Of a DNA stretch of 64,000 nucleotides, positions 62,232-64,000 are shown piece after piece; the stretch's first letter is position 1, and every line of letters begins with the position of its first letter. This stretch comes from Argentina anserina. Lineage: Eukaryota > Streptophyta > Magnoliopsida > Rosales > Rosaceae. Location of the stretch: contig NC_065873.1 in assembly GCF_933775445.1 (NCBI RefSeq), positions 20,088,001-20,152,000 of the forward strand, written 5' to 3'. The position numbers and the translations under genes are program-made. Under the pieces are notes generated by a model. That model saw nothing but the letters and a program-made list of their open reading frames with translations. It did no database searches and was not told where the DNA came from.

Positions 62232-64000
62232 AGCATGCAGACTACCTTAGGTTGCTAACGGTGCTAACTAGAAACTGTAGAAATAAGCACCAAGAACCGA
62301 AAATTCTATACAAATCCTAGGGCTGACTGCAGAGAGAGAAGACATCCCTAACTCATTAGAGCACAAACGATCAAATTTTTTTGATGACATGCTTTTATCA
62401 CGCATCAACAACCCGGTTATAGAATTCATTTTCGTATAAGAGTTGTCCATTTTGTGGTGAAGTTTCCGACTTTGAATACTCTACTAATCTTTCCAGGCGT
62501 CCCCTATAACAAGAAGGCAGAACCCACAACCCATCACTCACCGACGATTGATGGGTTATACCGTCGATCATAGTGTTTGTCACGTACTTACGTGTACCAG
62601 AAAATACTAACTCAGGTTAAAAAGTAAAAACCACTGAAACAGTTGCTAGCATTTGCTCAGTGTCCAACCCAAACGAAGGTACTTTCCTTGCTTGAGCCTT
62701 AAGCAGAACTGCAGAACTAGAATCATAAATGGGCCGTGGTCTGTAGCTGAAAGGAGAACAGGGGTCGTAGCTAGTAACTCGGGTACTCCTCCTGGATATC
62801 TGGTAAGGTACAGAAGCAAAGTTTACTGAAGGAAAAAAGAGCCCGATGATAGTTTGGCACAGACGCCCAGTACTTCAGCTCTTTCTTAACACCAGACATG
62901 AAATTCAAGCACAGTCGAAACACCACTGAATAATGCTGCGATATAATGGTAGCAGATCAGCTGCTCCATAAATAAGTTCATCGCATAAACAGGTATTTAT
63001 AAAATTTCAGAATGTCACTTATTTTTATTCAGTTCACGACTATGTATCTGCAGCATTCGACTCAATATCTAAGACAGTGCACAAGGATGTTGGTCATAAT
63101 GTACTGCTACTATAACTTGCTGCTACTAATGTTGCATCATGGACCTAACGCAGATCATGGACCTAACTTCATCAAGGAAGAGCGAGACAATAATCCTGCT
63201 AGTTGATCAATTTTCCTTTTCAAAAAAAAGAAAAGGAAGGTATCCTAACATAGTGAAAACTATGCACACTTACATGTCTTCCTCAAGTTGATATTAGCAC
63301 ATTCGCAGTAATAGCAAACCAGAAAGCTCTTGACTACGCACCCAAGTGACCTAACCGCTCAAGTAATGCAGCAACAACCCAAATTTATTCACAGCTCAAA
63401 TCAAGGCCAAATTTATGTCACAATTATTGACTACTCAATACTGATGAAATCGGTTACCAAAAATATATAAAAAGGAAAAAGTCGGAAAAACACATGAGAC
63501 TGACGATACAAATGCATTTGTAAAAGTTCGAGTAGTCAGACCATATTCACAAAATTTCAGTCATTTCTATCAAACATTGTATTCTATAAAATCATATGCT
63601 GGAAGTTCTACATGGAATGGCCATTCCTTCGTTTGTTCTGCAATCCATATACCAGTTCAGTTGCTCATATGTGTGTATACATACATATATGCTGACTAAG
63701 GACTTCCAAACGATATAAAACATAGCAATATCAAGGGAGGTTCATAGGAAGGATAGGCTAAAGGACCAGCTCATATGTACTTGTGCATACTATCATAAAT
63801 TCAATCTGGAACAAGGAATTAAGCAAAAGAAACAGGTTCTAAGCTTTTATGTTTTGTTAATAATTATTCATATTATCATGAGATATAATAATAAATAGTC
63901 ATTCTGGTACTTGGTAGGGAGATAAACAAAGTAACGCTCCCTTCATGAGGAATACATGCTAGCCAAAATGGCAGTCATGCAATGATTCTAAGCAAGATAA
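62232..64000. other. Right-end gene-poor region
   Basis: No recognised gene. The direct repeat ATCATGGACCTAAC occurs twice at 63138-63170. The G/C-richer sequence at 62690-62940 could be the 3' untranslated region of a gene outside the window; I cannot confirm it. Confidence 0.35.

Overview
The window is nuclear DNA of a flowering plant, most likely a eudicot (possibly Rosaceae, which is only an impression). Genes have many GT-AG introns, the spacers are AT-rich, and there are long CT/GA microsatellites, a Tnt1/Tork-like Copia element, a Cassandra-type LTR carrying a 5S rRNA-like domain, hAT- and Tourist-like elements and solo LTRs.

Layout: the 3' part of an ALP1-like domesticated Harbinger transposase gene (3-944, +); a complete-looking U1 snRNA gene with its promoter and 3' box (1510-1761, +); a NETWORKED1 actin-binding protein gene (2989-9062, -); an 8 kb gene-poor stretch holding a solo LTR (15573-16498) and GTGTGACA-type repeats; MCCA, the biotin subunit of 3-methylcrotonyl-CoA carboxylase (18448-23253, +); a Raf-like/MRK1-type kinase (25099-27581, +); decayed copies of an HMT exon and of the kinase 3' end (29358-30300); an HMT homocysteine S-methyltransferase (30393-32366, +); an F-box pseudogene (32902-33660, +); a small charged conserved protein (34044-34632, -); a Bud32/PRPK KEOPS kinase (36733-38044, +); STN1, a CST telomere-cap subunit, with a one-base frameshift (38557-39050, +); a full-length but broken Copia element with a perfect 5-bp target duplication (39161-44090); an hAT-like element, a Tourist-like MITE and a non-LTR retroposon, each with a target duplication (46782-50020); a type I inositol polyphosphate 5-phosphatase (53511-56415, +); and a gene-poor end with a rearranged Cassandra LTR and another hAT-like element.

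The genes are ordinary nuclear genes, not an operon: cytoskeleton-membrane contact (NET1), leucine breakdown (MCCA), methionine metabolism (HMT), signalling (kinase, 5-phosphatase), tRNA modification (Bud32), telomere capping (STN1) and splicing (U1). From memory of Arabidopsis locus numbers, 5-phosphatase, HMT, MRK1 and ALP1 are consecutive there, and NET1D lies next to MCCA, so this looks like an ancestral block that Arabidopsis split between regions. I found no convincing new system. The most informative local events are a kinase-HMT tandem duplication with reciprocal loss, the fully equipped U1 gene, the exact 56-residue repeats in NET1, and the rearranged Cassandra LTR.
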